DNA of 64,000 nt from Mesorhizobium sp. ES1-1 (GCF_020164785.1 NZ_JAIUGX010000001.1:372001-436000), one strand, 5' to 3'. Counted from the stretch's first letter, positions 7,919 to 18,255 are shown. Notes: generated by a model from the sequence alone, not told the origin. Made by a program: numbers and translations.

Positions 7919-9547
7919 ATGAGCCAAGCAGCAACCGAATCACGCACCAACGCCGCCGAGTATACGGTGAGCGAGATCTCCGGCGCCCTCAAGCGCACGG
8001 TCGAGGATGTTTTCGGCAATGTGCGAGTGCGCGGCGAGATTTCGGGTTATCGCGGACAGCATTCTTCCGGCCATGCCTATTTCGCGCTGAAGGACGACCG
8101 CGCCCGGCTCGACGCCGTGGTGTGGAAGGGCACGATGAGCCGGCTGAAATTCCGCCCCGAGGAAGGGATGGAGGTGATCGCGACCGGCAAGCTCACCACC
8201 TATCCGGGAAAGTCTAACTACCAGATCGTCATCGACAATCTGGAGCCCGCCGGCGCCGGCGCGCTGATGGCGCTGCTGGAAGAGCGTAAGCGGCGGCTGC
8301 AGGCAGATGGGCTTTTCGATGCCGGCCGCAAGCGCAAGCTGCCATTCATGCCGTGCGTCATCGGCGTCGTCACTTCGCCGACGGGATCCGTGATCCGCGA
8401 CATCATCCATCGCATCAAGGACCGTTTTCCATTGCATGTGCTGGTCTGGCCGGTGCGCGTGCAGGGCGAGACGTCGGGCGTGGAAGTGACCAATGCCGTT
8501 ACAGGTTTTAACGCACTGAAATGGGACAGCCCTATTCGGCGCCCCGACGTGCTGATCGTAGCGCGCGGCGGCGGCAGCCTCGAGGATCTGTGGGGCTTCA
8601 ACGACGAGGCGTTGGCGCGCGCCGTCGCGGCCTCCGGCATTCCGGTTATCTCGGCAGTGGGGCACGAGACGGACTGGACGCTGATCGATCTCGCAGCCGA
8701 TGTGCGAGCGCCGACACCGACGGGGGCCGCCGAAATCGCGGTGCCGGTAAGGGCCGATCTCGAGGCCACGCTCGCCAGTCTCGGCGCGCGGCTCAAGGCA
8801 GCGGTGTTGCGGAATTTCGAGCGCAAGCGGCAGGCGGCTCGCGCGGCGGCCCGCGCCCTCCCCTCGCCCGATCAATTGCTGGCGTTGCCGCGCCGGCGCC
8901 TCGATGAAGCGGCAAGCCGGCTCAGCCGAGGCTTGACCGTTTCCACCGAACGGAAGCGGGCACGGTTCTATGCCATCAAGCTAACACCGACCATGCTGTC
9001 GCAGCGGATCGCCGAGGCGCGGCGCACCAACGAGCGCAATCTGCTGCGCGCGCAAGGAGCGTTGCGCGCATTGGCGCGAACCCGGAGGGCGGAGTTCAAT
9101 CGTGCGGCTGACCAGCTGCCCAAATGTGCCAAAGCGTCGCTGCGCCGGCACCGGCAGCAACTGGCCTTGCTGGAAGGACGCATCACGATTGAGCCGACGG
9201 CACGGCGGCAACGCGTGCAGCGGGACCTGCTGGCGGCTTTGACGAGACGCGGCACGCAAGCGGTGGTGCTGAGGCTGGAACGTTCGCGCGTGCGCGTTGC
9301 CCAGGCTGACAGGCTGATGGCGACATTGTCGCACAAGGCGGTCCTGGCGCGCGGCTTCGCCCTGGTGAAGGGTGCCGACGGGGCAGTAATCAAACAAGCG
9401 GCAGAGGTGACGTCGGGAATGGCGCTGTCGCTCGAGTTCGCCGACGGCACCGCCGATGCGGTGGCGACCAGCGGCGCGGCGCGGCCGAAACCGGCTGTCA
9501 GGCAAGTCAAGGCGAGAGAGCCGGGCACCCAGGGATCGCTGTTTTGA
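7919..9547 (+). CDS. xseA: Exodeoxyribonuclease VII large subunit
   Basis: A 542-residue subunit of exonuclease VII, which degrades single-stranded DNA from both ends together with XseB. The N-terminal OB fold ([40 protein letters not shown]) is followed by the catalytic core with [14 protein letters not shown] near residue 143, [12 protein letters not shown] near 215 and [11 protein letters not shown] near 246. A long basic coiled-coil region follows. It is longer than the E. coli enzyme, as in other rhizobia. The start at [15 protein letters not shown] fits family alignments better than the open frame 54 bases upstream. xseB is not adjacent. Confidence 0.93.
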   Translation: MSQAATESRTNAAEYTVSEISGALKRTVEDVFGNVRVRGEISGYRGQHSSGHAYFALKDDRARLDAVVWKGTMSRLKFRPEEGMEVIATGKLTTYPGKSNYQIVIDNLEPAGAGALMALLEERKRRLQADGLFDAGRKRKLPFMPCVIGVVTSPTGSVIRDIIHRIKDRFPLHVLVWPVRVQGETSGVEVTNAVTGFNALKWDSPIRRPDVLIVARGGGSLEDLWGFNDEALARAVAASGIPVISAVGHETDWTLIDLAADVRAPTPTGAAEIAVPVRADLEATLASLGARLKAAVLRNFERKRQAARAAARALPSPDQLLALPRRRLDEAASRLSRGLTVSTERKRARFYAIKLTPTMLSQRIAEARRTNERNLLRAQGALRALARTRRAEFNRAADQLPKCAKASLRRHRQQLALLEGRITIEPTARRQRVQRDLLAALTRRGTQAVVLRLERSRVRVAQADRLMATLSHKAVLARGFALVKGADGAVIKQAAEVTSGMALSLEFADGTADAVATSGAARPKPAVRQVKAREPGTQGSLF

Positions 9548-9551
9548 GACC

Positions 9552-10688
9552 ATGACCGGCAACAAGCAGCATTTGACAACGCCGTCGGGCAAACCGCGTG
9601 CACGAAGCTATGGCATCGGCTTCGATGGCAAGCCCGGTCCATGCAATGCGATCACCGACGTGCCAGGCGTCTTGGTGGGTTACTCGACGTTGATTTCGGG
9701 CGATGGTCCGCTCGTCGTGGGCACGGGTCCGGTGCGCACCGGCGTGACGGCGATTCTGCCCAGGCCCCGCGCCGACCTAGCAACGCCGGTGTTCGCCGGC
9801 GTCTTCAGCCAGAACGGCAATGGTGAACTCACCGGCTCGCACATGATCGAGGAGACCGGGGCTTTCAACTTTCCCGTCACCATCACCAACACCCATTCCT
9901 GCGGTGTCTCACGCGATGGCACGCTGCGCTGGATGCAACGGGCATTGCCAGAGGCGCTCGACAGCGCATGGGGCCTGCCGGTGGCGGCCGAGACCTATGA
10001 TGGCTTCCTCAACGACATTAACGGCCACCATTTGACCTTCGACCATGTCGCAGAAGCCCTCGACGGGGCGACCAGCGGGCCGATCGATGAAGGCAGCGTC
10101 GGCGGTGGCACCGGCATGATCACCTTCGGCTTCAAGGCGGGCTCCGGGACGGCGTCGCGCATCGTCCCATGGCAGGACCAGACCCTCACGGTCGGCGCCT
10201 TCGTGCAGTCGAATTTCGGCAAACGGCAGAATTTCACCATTCGTGGCCTGCGGGCCGGGCCCGATCTTGCCGAGCCGGCGATCCGCGAAGGCACGCCACG
10301 CGCCGAGAAGGGCTCGATCATCGCCGTAATAGCCACCGACGCGCCTTTCCTGCCGCATCAGATGAAGCGGCTGGCCCGTCGCGTGCCACTCGGCGTCGCG
10401 ATGACAGGCGGCTTCGGGTATCACAGCTCCGGCGATATCTTTCTCGCCTTCACGACGGCCAATCCCGGCGCGGCACTCGCACCTGCAGGCCGTATCGCCA
10501 ATGCCGCATTCATTCCCGACGCCGACATCGATCCGTTTTTCGACGCGGTAATCCAGAGCGTTGAAGAAGCGATCCTCAATGCCTTGGTGGCCAATGACGA
10601 CATGATAGGGCGCGATGGCAATTTCGTCCCGGCTCTGCCGAAGACGTGGCTCAAAGAAACGTTCGGGCTGAAAGAGAAGGTCGGCTAA
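9552..10688 (+). CDS. P1 family peptidase (DmpA/BapA-type N-terminal-nucleophile hydrolase)
   Basis: A 378-residue protein of the DmpA/L-aminopeptidase family, whose members self-cleave and then remove N-terminal residues, including beta-amino acids, from short peptides. Family marks are GPCNAITDVPGVLVGYSTL at the start, FAGVFSQNGNGELTGSHMIE, ITNTHSCGVSRDG, GSVGGGTGMITFGFKAGSGT (the cleavage and nucleophile region) and ATDAPFLPHQMKRLARR. It begins 4 bases after the xseA stop, so the two are probably co-transcribed, though no functional link is known. No signal peptide is seen. A terminator follows. Confidence 0.88.
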   Translation: MTGNKQHLTTPSGKPRARSYGIGFDGKPGPCNAITDVPGVLVGYSTLISGDGPLVVGTGPVRTGVTAILPRPRADLATPVFAGVFSQNGNGELTGSHMIEETGAFNFPVTITNTHSCGVSRDGTLRWMQRALPEALDSAWGLPVAAETYDGFLNDINGHHLTFDHVAEALDGATSGPIDEGSVGGGTGMITFGFKAGSGTASRIVPWQDQTLTVGAFVQSNFGKRQNFTIRGLRAGPDLAEPAIREGTPRAEKGSIIAVIATDAPFLPHQMKRLARRVPLGVAMTGGFGYHSSGDIFLAFTTANPGAALAPAGRIANAAFIPDADIDPFFDAVIQSVEEAILNALVANDDMIGRDGNFVPALPKTWLKETFGLKEKVG

Positions 10689-10697
10689 GACCAGAAC

Positions 10698-10719
10698 GCG
10701 GGCCAAAAGGGCCCGCCTT
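10698..10719 (+). terminator. Rho-independent terminator after the P1 peptidase gene
   Basis: A 7-bp stem GCGGGCC / GGCCCGC with an AAAAG loop is followed by CTTT, 9 bases after the stop codon. The U-tract is short. It closes the xseA-peptidase unit and faces the end of the convergent DUF768 gene. Confidence 0.65.
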
Positions 10720-10736
10720 TAGCCAGGATCCTCTGG

Positions 10737-10991
10737 CTATTCCGCGGCCTTGATGGAGGCCTGCCGATTTTCGTCGGCCTCTGCGGCTTCCTCGAGCCTG
10801 GAGGCAATCAGTTCCTGAATGTCGCCGACTTCTTCCTGGATGTCTTCAAGCGGTATGCCCACCTCCGCCGCCTTGGCGGCGCATTCCCTGGCGAGAGTCT
10901 CCGCCTGCTTCTCAAGCTTGGCCTGGGAATGCTGGCAGTGGACCTTTTCGCCGATCCATCCCCGCAAGAACTCGATCGCGTGTTCGCTCAT
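10737..10991 (-). CDS. DUF768 domain protein
   Basis: An 84-residue protein beginning MSEHAIEFLRGWIGEKV, then a helical acidic stretch (ECAAKAAEVGIPLEDIQEEV, GDIQELIASRLEEAAEA). This is the DUF768 pattern, a family found almost only in Mesorhizobium, often in many copies per genome. Function is unknown. The start is supported by AGGGAA about 8 bases upstream; longer readings run through sequence with no family similarity. It is the best single clue to the genus. Confidence 0.78.
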   Translation of the reverse strand: MSEHAIEFLRGWIGEKVHCQHSQAKLEKQAETLARECAAKAAEVGIPLEDIQEEVGDIQELIASRLEEAAEADENRQASIKAAE

Positions 10992-11454
10992 ACTACTGTT
11001 CCCTGGCGGCAAAGCCGGTTGGTAATCATAAACGTCGACATCCCACAAAGGATGCATGCCCTCATTCCAGCCGAGTCGCCGGGAACCGGCAAGCCTGTCT
11101 GGTCCAAAGTCCAAGGAGCCAAAGCAAATCGAGGGATCAAAGGCATTTCTTTTCTGGGGAGGTCGCTTTTCGTTGGCTGGACAGCTCCAGCTTCGCGCCA
11201 TTGTTTCTACTTGCTTATTCCGGTCTCTGAGACGATTTCCGTCACAAATCAATGGAGCGGTGCATAGCACATTCACAGCTGCTTCTGGACATTGCCCTCA
11301 GGCAAGCGGGTCGAAGCCGCCGCTATATAGTGATATCCCCATGCAATGTCGACTCCGCTCGATCTTGCGCACAGGATGCTAAAAGCCGCACCCTTTGCCG
11401 CACGGTTCGCGGGTCCGCGTCGTACTTTTTTTTGCATTTGCCATGGAGTTACCT
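10992..11454. other. Intergenic stretch without a recognised gene
   Basis: This 463-base gap separates divergent genes. It holds the DUF768 ribosome-binding site at its left end. A TATATAGT element near 11324-11331 would suit a -10 box for the aminotransferase, but no good -35 accompanies it. A small TTGCC/GGCAA repeat is near 11292-11305. The open frames here show no family likeness. Nothing else was recognised. Confidence 0.5.
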
Positions 11455-12834
11455 ATGCTCGACCAGTCCAACGAACTCGCCGCCTGGGATCGCGACCACT
11501 TCTTCCATCCCTCGACGCATATGGGCATGCATGCGCGGGGCGAGAGCCCGAACCGGATCATGGCCGGCGGCGAAGGCGTCACTGTCTGGGATATCAACGG
11601 CAGGAAGAGCATCGATGCCTTCGCCGGCCTCTATTGCATCAATGTCGGCTATGGCCGGCAGAAGATCGCCGACGCCATCGCCGCCCAGGCCAGCAACCTC
11701 GCCTACTACCATGCCTATGTCGGCCACGGCACCGAGGCCTCGGTCACCTTATCCAAGATGATCATCGACCGCGCACCGCAGGGCATGTCGAGGGTCTATT
11801 TCGGCCTCTCGGGTTCGGACGCCAACGAAACCAACATCAAGCTGATCTGGTACTACAACAACGTCCTGGGCCGGCCGGAGAAGAAGAAGATCATCTCGCG
11901 CTGGCGCGGCTATCATGGCTCGGGCGTGATGACGGGGTCGCTGACCGGGCTCGAGCTGTTCCACAACGCCTTCGACCTGCCGCGCGCGCCGATCCTGCAC
12001 ACGGAGGCGCCGTATTATTTCCGCCGCCCCGATCGCTCGATGAGCGAGGAACAGTTCTCGCAGCATTGCGCCGACAAGCTCGAGGAGATGATCCTGGCTG
12101 AAGGCCCGGAGACGGTCGCCGCCTTCATCGGCGAGCCGATCCTCGGCACGGGCGGAATCGTGCCACCGCCCGCCTTCTACTGGGAAAAGATCCAGGCGGT
12201 GCTGAAGAAGTACGACGTGCTGCTGGTGGCAGACGAGGTGGTGACGGGCTTTGGCCGGCTGGGCGCCATGTTCGGCTCCGATCACTACGGCATCAAACCG
12301 GACCTGATCACGATCGCCAAGGGCCTGACCTCGGCCTATGCGCCGCTGTCGGGCGTCATCGTTGCCGACACGATGTGGCAGGTGCTGGTCGAGGGCTCCG
12401 ACAAGCTCGGATCGCTCGGCCATGGCTGGACCTATTCGGCGCATCCGATCTGCGTTGCCGCCGGCGTCGCCAATCTCGAACTGATCGACGAGATGGACCT
12501 GGTGACGAATGCCCGCGTGACCGGCGCCTATTTCCGCGCCGAACTCGCCAAGGCAGTCGGCGGCCACACACACGTCGGTGACGTGCGCGGCGACGGCATG
12601 CTGGCGGCGGTCGAATTCGTTGCCGACAGAGACGACCGGGTGTTCTTCGACGCTTCGCTCAAGATCGGCCCACAGGTGGCGGCCGCACTCGCGGCAAGCG
12701 GCGTCATCGGCCGCGCCATGCCCCAGGGCGACATTCTCGGCTTTGCGCCGCCGCTCTGCCTGACGCGCGAGGAAGCCGACATCGTGGTGTCCAAGACCGC
12801 GGATGCGGTGAAGAGCGTGTTTGCCAGCCTGTGA
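11455..12834 (+). CDS. Class III pyridoxal-phosphate aminotransferase
   Basis: A 459-residue omega-type aminotransferase. The cofactor site includes SGSDANETNIKLIW near residue 118, RWRGYHGSG near 148, LLVADEVVTGFGR near 257 (the Asp that contacts the pyridine nitrogen) and TIAKGLTSAYAPLSG near 286 (the Schiff-base Lys). Family members transfer amino groups from putrescine, beta-alanine, taurine or GABA to pyruvate or 2-oxoglutarate, and the substrate is not determined by these motifs. Putrescine uptake and degradation genes elsewhere in the window make a polyamine role possible. The start MLDQSNELAAWDRDHFFHPS has GGAG seven bases upstream. Confidence 0.87.
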   Translation: MLDQSNELAAWDRDHFFHPSTHMGMHARGESPNRIMAGGEGVTVWDINGRKSIDAFAGLYCINVGYGRQKIADAIAAQASNLAYYHAYVGHGTEASVTLSKMIIDRAPQGMSRVYFGLSGSDANETNIKLIWYYNNVLGRPEKKKIISRWRGYHGSGVMTGSLTGLELFHNAFDLPRAPILHTEAPYYFRRPDRSMSEEQFSQHCADKLEEMILAEGPETVAAFIGEPILGTGGIVPPPAFYWEKIQAVLKKYDVLLVADEVVTGFGRLGAMFGSDHYGIKPDLITIAKGLTSAYAPLSGVIVADTMWQVLVEGSDKLGSLGHGWTYSAHPICVAAGVANLELIDEMDLVTNARVTGAYFRAELAKAVGGHTHVGDVRGDGMLAAVEFVADRDDRVFFDASLKIGPQVAAALAASGVIGRAMPQGDILGFAPPLCLTREEADIVVSKTADAVKSVFASL

Positions 12835-12987
12835 CCTTCGCTGGAGGCTGTTTCCCGCCTGCAACGAGTTGCAGACGGTCGATCGCCGCTGAGGTTGCAT
12901 GCCCCATCGCTTGAACTATTGTGCTTGCTCGGCTTCGGGCATCCAGGCAAGCAGGATGTTGCCGCCTCGAAATATCGGAGGAGGAAT

Positions 12988-13032
12988 ATGATCGACAGGC
13001 AGGAGCGTATTCGTCCGGCCATTTGCCTTTAG
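12988..13032 (+). CDS. Possible 14-codon leader peptide upstream of an ABC importer
   Basis: A short ORF reads MIDRQERIRPAICL and stops 19 bases before the ATPase ATG. Its Shine-Dalgarno, GGAGGAGG four bases from the ATG, is far stronger than the one of the gene it precedes. It could be a regulatory upstream ORF that couples or limits translation of the transporter, or simply a chance ORF after a strong site. No terminator/antiterminator pair was found. Confidence 0.35.
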   Translation: MIDRQERIRPAICL

Positions 13033-13051
13033 CGACACGGAATTCGGCAGA

Positions 13052-13918
13052 ATGACAAAAACGGTCGCGGCCGCATCGGGGGCCGGATTCCGGGAGGCGC
13101 CGGCCGGCTCGGAACCCGCCGTTGAGCTTGACGGGGTGACGATAGAATTCGCGCTGGCCGGTGGCAGCGTTTTCCAAGCCGTGGCTCGTGCGGACCTCAA
13201 TGTCGGCAAGCAGGAATTCGTCGCCATCATAGGACCGACCGGCTGCGGAAAATCGACGCTGCTGAATGCCGCGGCAGGACTTATAACGCCCGCTTCGGGC
13301 AGCGTGCGCGTCCTGGGCGGCCCGCTTGATGGCCTCAACAGACATGCCGGCTACCTCTTCCAGCAGGATGCGCTGTTGCCATGGAAGACGGCGCTGGACA
13401 ATGTCGCCATCGGGCTGGAAGTTGCCGGGGTGCCCTCCCGCGAAGCCAAAGAACGAGCGCGCGCATGGCTGGCGCGCGTCGGTCTGGCCGCCTTCGGGGA
13501 CCGCTATCCGCACATGCTCTCGGGCGGCCAGAAGAAGCGTGTGGCGCTCGCGCAGGTCCTCATCCGCGACCCCCGGATCATCTTGATGGACGAACCGTTC
13601 GGGCCACTCGATGCCCAGACGCGGCTGATCATGGGGGATCTTCTGCTGAAATTGTGGTCGGCCGACCGCAAGGCCGTCATGTTCGTCACGCACGATCTGG
13701 AGGAGGCGCTCGGACTGGCCGACCGCGTTGTGGTGATGTCGGCCGGCCCGTCGGCGCGCATCATCGGCGATTTTCCAATCCCGCTGTCGCGCCCGCGCGA
13801 CATTTCAGAAATCAGATTGGATGGGAGCTTCCAAGAACTGCATCGTGACATCTGGCACATGCTGAAGAAGGAGGTGCTCAAGGCCTATGGAGAGATAGCG
13901 CAGGAGACGGCCTCATGA
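13052..13918 (+). CDS. ABC importer ATP-binding protein (SsuB/TauB type)
   Basis: A 288-residue ATPase with Walker A GPTGCGKST near residue 64, signature LSGGQKKRVALAQ near 153, Walker B IILMDEPFGPLDAQTR near 175 and the switch His in VTHDLEEALGLAD. It belongs to the nitrate/sulfonate/taurine group of importers. It overlaps the permease gene by 4 bases (ATGA), so the two are translationally coupled. The Shine-Dalgarno before its own ATG is weak (GGCAG), which may matter given the upstream leader ORF. Confidence 0.92.
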   Translation: MTKTVAAASGAGFREAPAGSEPAVELDGVTIEFALAGGSVFQAVARADLNVGKQEFVAIIGPTGCGKSTLLNAAAGLITPASGSVRVLGGPLDGLNRHAGYLFQQDALLPWKTALDNVAIGLEVAGVPSREAKERARAWLARVGLAAFGDRYPHMLSGGQKKRVALAQVLIRDPRIILMDEPFGPLDAQTRLIMGDLLLKLWSADRKAVMFVTHDLEEALGLADRVVVMSAGPSARIIGDFPIPLSRPRDISEIRLDGSFQELHRDIWHMLKKEVLKAYGEIAQETAS

Positions 13919-14703
13919 GGCGGACCAGCCTTTTGCTGATGCAAGGCGCGGTGGCAGTCGTCATCATTGCGTTCTGGCAGATCGCGTCCACCACCGACCT
14001 GATCGGCGATCCGAACAACATTTCCTTCTTCTTCTCGACGCCACTCGCCGTCGCGGCCCAGATATGGATGTGGTTTGCCACGGGAACGATCTGGCACCAT
14101 TTGGGAATCACGCTGTGGGAGTCCGTCCTCGCCTTCGTGATCGGCTCGGTGGCCGCCGTGGGGATCGGCTTCTGGTTTGCCCGCAAGCCAAGGCTCGCCG
14201 CCGTCTTCGATCCTTATGTCAAGGCAGCCAATGCGCTTCCCCGCGTGGTGCTGGCGCCGATCTTCACGCTCTGGTTTGGCCTCGGCATCTGGTCCAAGGT
14301 GGCGTTGGGCGTGACGCTGGTTTTCTTCATCGTTTTCTTCAACGTCTACCAGGGCGTGAAGGAGGTAAACACGACCATCCTGGCCAATGCGCGTATGCTT
14401 GGCATGAACGACCGGCAATTGCTTCGCCATGTCTATTGGCCGTCGGCGCTGTCCTGGATGTTTTCATCCCTGCATGTCTCGGTCGGCTTTGCCGTGGTGG
14501 GAGCCGTGGTGGGAGAATATCTCGGCGCGGCGGGCGGGCTGGGCTATCTCATCCAGCAGGCGGAAGGTGTGTTCGACGTGGCTGGCGTTTTTGCCGGCAT
14601 GGTCGTTCTCGCCGCCTTTGTGCTGCTGATCGACTGGATTGTCACGCTCGCGGAAAGACGGCTTCTGGTGTGGCGGCCGGAATTTTCGAAATCGGGCCGA
14701 TAG
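13915..14703 (+). CDS. ABC importer permease (SsuC/TauC type)
   Basis: A 262-residue membrane protein with about six hydrophobic segments. The cytoplasmic coupling (EAA) loop reads NARMLGMNDRQLLRHVYWPS near residue 160. WQIASTTDLIGDPNNISFFF near the N-terminus and LGAAGGLGYLIQQA near the C-terminus are typical of nitrate/sulfonate/taurine-type permeases. It overlaps the ATPase gene by 4 bases and lies 28 bases before the binding-protein gene, completing one operon. Confidence 0.92.
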   Translation: MRRTSLLLMQGAVAVVIIAFWQIASTTDLIGDPNNISFFFSTPLAVAAQIWMWFATGTIWHHLGITLWESVLAFVIGSVAAVGIGFWFARKPRLAAVFDPYVKAANALPRVVLAPIFTLWFGLGIWSKVALGVTLVFFIVFFNVYQGVKEVNTTILANARMLGMNDRQLLRHVYWPSALSWMFSSLHVSVGFAVVGAVVGEYLGAAGGLGYLIQQAEGVFDVAGVFAGMVVLAAFVLLIDWIVTLAERRLLVWRPEFSKSGR

Positions 14704-14731
14704 GCCGACTTGCTAACCGAAGGAGGAAATT

Positions 14732-15742
14732 ATGAGGACTATTTCAAGATTGGCGGCCATGACCATGCTGCTGCTGACGGCGGGAGGACACGCAGGCGCC
14801 GCGGAAAAGGTTACGATTGCCATCGGCGGAGCAGCCTGCCTGTGCTACATGCCGACCGTGCTCGCCAAAGAGATCGGCGCCTATGAGAATGCCGGCATCG
14901 ATGCCGAGCTCGTGGACTTCAAGGGCGGCTCACAATCCTTGACGGCCGTGCTGGGCGGCAGCGCCGATGTCGTGTCCGGCTATTTCGACCACACTGTGAG
15001 ATTGGCCGCTAAGAACCAGAAGCTGCAAGCCTTCGTCATCTATGACCAGTTCCCCGGGCTCGTGCTGGCGGTGGCCCCAGGGCAGACGGGCAAGATAAAT
15101 TCGGTGAAGGACCTGGCCGGCAAGAAGGTTGGCGTCTCGGCGCCCGGCTCATCGACCGATTTCTTCCTGAAGTATCTCCTCAGCAAGAACGGGATCGATC
15201 CGACCTCGGCCGCAGTCGTAGGCGTCGGGCTGGGCGCCACGGCGGTCGCGGCCATGGAGCAGGGGCAGATCGACGCGGTGGTAACGCTCGATCCCGCCGT
15301 CACCGTGCTCCAGACCAGGCACAAAGACCTGACTATCCTGGCCGACACACGGTCGCAGAAGGATACGGAAGCCATGTTCGGGGGAGATTATCCGGGCGGC
15401 GCGCTCTACACCCGGCCCGAGTGGATGGCTGCGCATCCGCAGGAGACGCAGGCCCTGACCAACGCCATACTTGCCACACTGGATTTTATCCATACTCACA
15501 GCGCCGAGGAGATCATGGCAAAGATGCCAGCGAATCTCGTTGGCAACGACAAGGAAGCATATCTGGCAGCGCTGAAGAACGCCCTGTCGATGTATTCGAC
15601 CACGGGATTGATGGATCCGAAAGGCGCACAGGCTGTTTTGGACGTCTTCTCGGTCGGCTCGCCAGAGGTGGCCGGCGCAAAGATCGACATTTCCCAGACC
15701 TATACGAACAACTACGTGAACGCTGTGAAGAAAGCCAAGTGA
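14732..15742 (+). CDS. ABC importer substrate-binding protein (NMT1/SsuA-like)
   Basis: A 336-residue periplasmic protein. A signal peptide of about 24 residues (MRTISRLAAMTMLLLTAGGH, then AGAAEK) precedes the mature part. The type II binding fold shows IAIGGAACLCYMPTVLAKE, GGSADVVSGYFDHTVRLA, PGQTGKINSVKDLAGKKVGV and APGSSTDFFLKYLL. The NMT1/THI5-like family binds sulfonates, nitrate, pyrimidine precursors or aromatic acids; the ligand is not evident. An unusual CLC sits where the first ligand-binding loop begins. AAGGAGG precedes the ATG. Confidence 0.9.
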   Translation: MRTISRLAAMTMLLLTAGGHAGAAEKVTIAIGGAACLCYMPTVLAKEIGAYENAGIDAELVDFKGGSQSLTAVLGGSADVVSGYFDHTVRLAAKNQKLQAFVIYDQFPGLVLAVAPGQTGKINSVKDLAGKKVGVSAPGSSTDFFLKYLLSKNGIDPTSAAVVGVGLGATAVAAMEQGQIDAVVTLDPAVTVLQTRHKDLTILADTRSQKDTEAMFGGDYPGGALYTRPEWMAAHPQETQALTNAILATLDFIHTHSAEEIMAKMPANLVGNDKEAYLAALKNALSMYSTTGLMDPKGAQAVLDVFSVGSPEVAGAKIDISQTYTNNYVNAVKKAK

Positions 15743-15751
15743 AGGCCCGCT

Positions 15752-15825
15752 TCCCGCGCCCAGCGGTCTGAGCGCGGGAGAGCATGCGCTTAATCCGCGC
15801 TTTCTCATCCTGAGATCGCGCGGAT
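15752..15825. terminator. Two adjacent hairpins between convergent operons
   Basis: Two stems lie between the importer and xfp. The first is TCCCGCGC/GCGCGGGA at 15752-15779 (8 bp, 12-base loop). The second is ATCCGCGC/GCGCGGAT at 15793-15825 (8 bp, 17-base loop). Neither has a clear U-tract, but their place suggests transcript ends for both directions. Confidence 0.4.
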
Positions 15826-15849
15826 AGTCTTGACTTCCGGACCCGACAA

Positions 15850-18255
15850 TCAGTTCGTGGCCGTCATGGCGGACCACCGCCAGTTCCGAACCTCGGGCAT
15901 GTCGACACCGTGCTTGCGGATGTAGCGATCGTGTTCGACCAGCTTGTCGCGGATCGCCTGCTTGGCGTAGACGGCCGCGGCGCCAAGCCTCGGCACGCGG
16001 TCGATCACGTCGGCGACGAGATGGAAGCGGTCGAGCCTGTTGCGGACCACCATGTCGAACGTCGTCGTGGTCGAACCCTCTTCCTCATATCCACGTACGT
16101 GCATGTTGTCATGGTTGGTGCGCTTGTAGGCCAGTCGGTGGATAAGCCAGGGATAGCCGTGATAGGCGAAGATCACCGGCTTGTCCTTGGTGAACAAGGC
16201 ATCGAAATCGCTGTCGTTAAGGCCATGTGGATGCTGGGAACGGGGTTGCAGCGTCATCAGGTCGACGACGTTGACGACTCGCACTTTCAGGTCCGGAATG
16301 TACCCCCGAAGCAGATCGACGGCGGCAAGCGTCTCCACCGTGGGGACGTCGCCGGCGCAGGCCATCACGACGTCCGGTTCGCCGCCGCGATCGTTGCTGG
16401 CCCACTCCCATATGCCGATGCCCTGCGTGCAGTGCTTGATGGCGGCGTCCATGTCGAGCCATTGCGGCGCCGGCGCCTTGCCGGCGACGATGACGTTGAT
16501 CCGGTCCCAGCTTCGAAGGCAGTGGTCGGTGACGTAAAGCAGCGTGTTGGCATCCGGCGGCAGATAGACCCGCACCGTGTCGGCCTTCTTGTTGACGACG
16601 TGGTCGATGAAGCCCGGATCCTGATGGCTGAAGCCGTTGTGATCCTGCTGCCAGACATGGGATGTGAGCAGGTAGTTCAGCGATGCGATCGGTTGCCGCC
16701 ACGGCACGTCGCGCGAGGTCTTCAACCATTTCGCATGCTGGTTGAACATCGAATCGATGATGTGGATGAACGCCTCGTAGCAGGAAAACAAGCCGTGGCG
16801 GCCCGTGAGCAGATAGCCTTCAAGCCAGCCCTGGCAAAGGTGTTCGCTCAGCACCTCCATGACTCGCCCTGATGGCGACAGATGATCGTCCTCCGCCATG
16901 GCGCTCGCGTCCCAGGCGCGGTTGGTGACGTCGAAAAGAGCCTGGAGGCGGTTCGAGGCCGTCTCATCGGGGCCGAAAACGCGAAAATTGCGGGTCGCGT
17001 CGTTAGCCTGCATGACGTCGCGCAAAAACGCGCCCATCACCCGTGTCGCCTCGGCGTTGACGTCGCCGGGGGCTGCCACCGCGACCGCGTAGCTGGTGTA
17101 GTCGGGCAAGCGAAGCGGGCGCTTCAGCGCACCGCCATTGGCATGCCGGTTGGCGCTCATACGGCTGTCGCCTGCCGGCGCCAGGGCGGCGATTTCAGCG
17201 TGCAGCCGCCCGGCCTCGTCGAAAAGTTCGAGCGGCTTGTAACTGCGCAGCCAGTCCTCGAGCAGTTGCAGATGGCCTGGCTTGGTCATATCGCTGAACG
17301 GAACCTGGTGCGAACGCCACGACCCTTCGCTCTTGAGACCGTCGACCGTCTTCGGCCCGGTCCACCCTTTCGGGCTGCGCAGCACGATCATCGGCCAGCG
17401 CGGCCGCTCGGTAACGCCGGCTTGGCGCGCCTCCCGCTGGATGTGTCTTATCCTGTCGAAGGCCGTGTCCATGGCCGCTGCCATTTTCTGGTGCATGGGC
17501 TCGGGTTCGTCGCCTTCGACGAAGATCGGATCATAGCCGTAGCCGCGAAGCAGCGACTCGAGCTCTTGCGGCGAGATGCGCGCCAGCACCGTCGGATTGG
17601 CGATCTTGAAGCCGTTCAGGTGCAGGATCGGCAGGACCGCGCCGTCGGCTGCCGGATTGAGGAACTTGTTGCTGTGCCAGGACGCCGCCAGCGGCCCGGT
17701 CTCGGCCTCGCCGTCGCCGACCACGCAGGCGACCACCACGCCAGGATTGTCCAGAACGGCGCCATGGGCGTGCGCGAGCGAATAGCCAAGCTCACCACCC
17801 TCATGGATCGAGCCGGGGGTCTCCGGGGCGGCATGGCTGGGGATGCCGCCGGGAAACGAGAACTGCCGTACGAGGCGGCGAAGGCCGTCCTCGTCGCACG
17901 AGATATCGGGATAGAGCTCGCTATAGGTTCCTTCGAGATAGGTGTTGGCGACCACACCGGGCGCGCCGTGGCCGGGACCGGCAATGAAAAGGACATCGAG
18001 GTCTCTCGCCTTGATGACGCGGTTGAGGTGGACATAGATGAAATTGAGGCCGGGCGTCGTTCCCCAATGGCCGAGCAGGCGCGGCTTGACGTGTTCGGGT
18101 TTGAGAGGCTCGCGCAGCAGCGGATTGTCGAGCAGATAGACCTGTCCGACCGACAGGTAATTCGCCGCCCGCCACCAGGCATGCATCAGACGGAGCGCGT
18201 CCGGGTCCAGAGGCGTCGGCGATTTCGCGAAATCCGGTGATGTCGTGGATGTCAT
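15850..18255 (-). CDS. xfp: Xylulose-5-phosphate/fructose-6-phosphate phosphoketolase
   Basis: An 801-residue thiamine-diphosphate enzyme that splits xylulose 5-phosphate (or fructose 6-phosphate) with phosphate into acetyl phosphate and an aldose phosphate. Family marks are [20 protein letters not shown] near residue 82, AGPGHGAPG near 111, [20 protein letters not shown] near 151, the diphosphate-binding [13 protein letters not shown] near 195, and [20 protein letters not shown] near 545. Length is normal. Downstream of ackA on the same strand with a 75-base gap, it supplies acetyl phosphate for ATP formation by acetate kinase. The operon probably starts at the FixK boxes near 20005-20076. 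Confidence 0.95.
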   Translation of the reverse strand: MTSTTSPDFAKSPTPLDPDALRLMHAWWRAANYLSVGQVYLLDNPLLREPLKPEHVKPRLLGHWGTTPGLNFIYVHLNRVIKARDLDVLFIAGPGHGAPGVVANTYLEGTYSELYPDISCDEDGLRRLVRQFSFPGGIPSHAAPETPGSIHEGGELGYSLAHAHGAVLDNPGVVVACVVGDGEAETGPLAASWHSNKFLNPAADGAVLPILHLNGFKIANPTVLARISPQELESLLRGYGYDPIFVEGDEPEPMHQKMAAAMDTAFDRIRHIQREARQAGVTERPRWPMIVLRSPKGWTGPKTVDGLKSEGSWRSHQVPFSDMTKPGHLQLLEDWLRSYKPLELFDEAGRLHAEIAALAPAGDSRMSANRHANGGALKRPLRLPDYTSYAVAVAAPGDVNAEATRVMGAFLRDVMQANDATRNFRVFGPDETASNRLQALFDVTNRAWDASAMAEDDHLSPSGRVMEVLSEHLCQGWLEGYLLTGRHGLFSCYEAFIHIIDSMFNQHAKWLKTSRDVPWRQPIASLNYLLTSHVWQQDHNGFSHQDPGFIDHVVNKKADTVRVYLPPDANTLLYVTDHCLRSWDRINVIVAGKAPAPQWLDMDAAIKHCTQGIGIWEWASNDRGGEPDVVMACAGDVPTVETLAAVDLLRGYIPDLKVRVVNVVDLMTLQPRSQHPHGLNDSDFDALFTKDKPVIFAYHGYPWLIHRLAYKRTNHDNMHVRGYEEEGSTTTTFDMVVRNRLDRFHLVADVIDRVPRLGAAAVYAKQAIRDKLVEHDRYIRKHGVDMPEVRNWRWSAMTATN

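Noticed and set aside
12835..13051. Thiamine (TPP) riboswitch before the NMT1-type importer
   Set aside because: A lone CTGAGG was seen, but the remaining conserved TPP elements and stems are missing.
16882..18240. Long open frame antisense to xfp (about 450 codons)
   Set aside because: It lies wholly over the certain xfp gene and has no family likeness; long antisense frames are common in GC-rich DNA.
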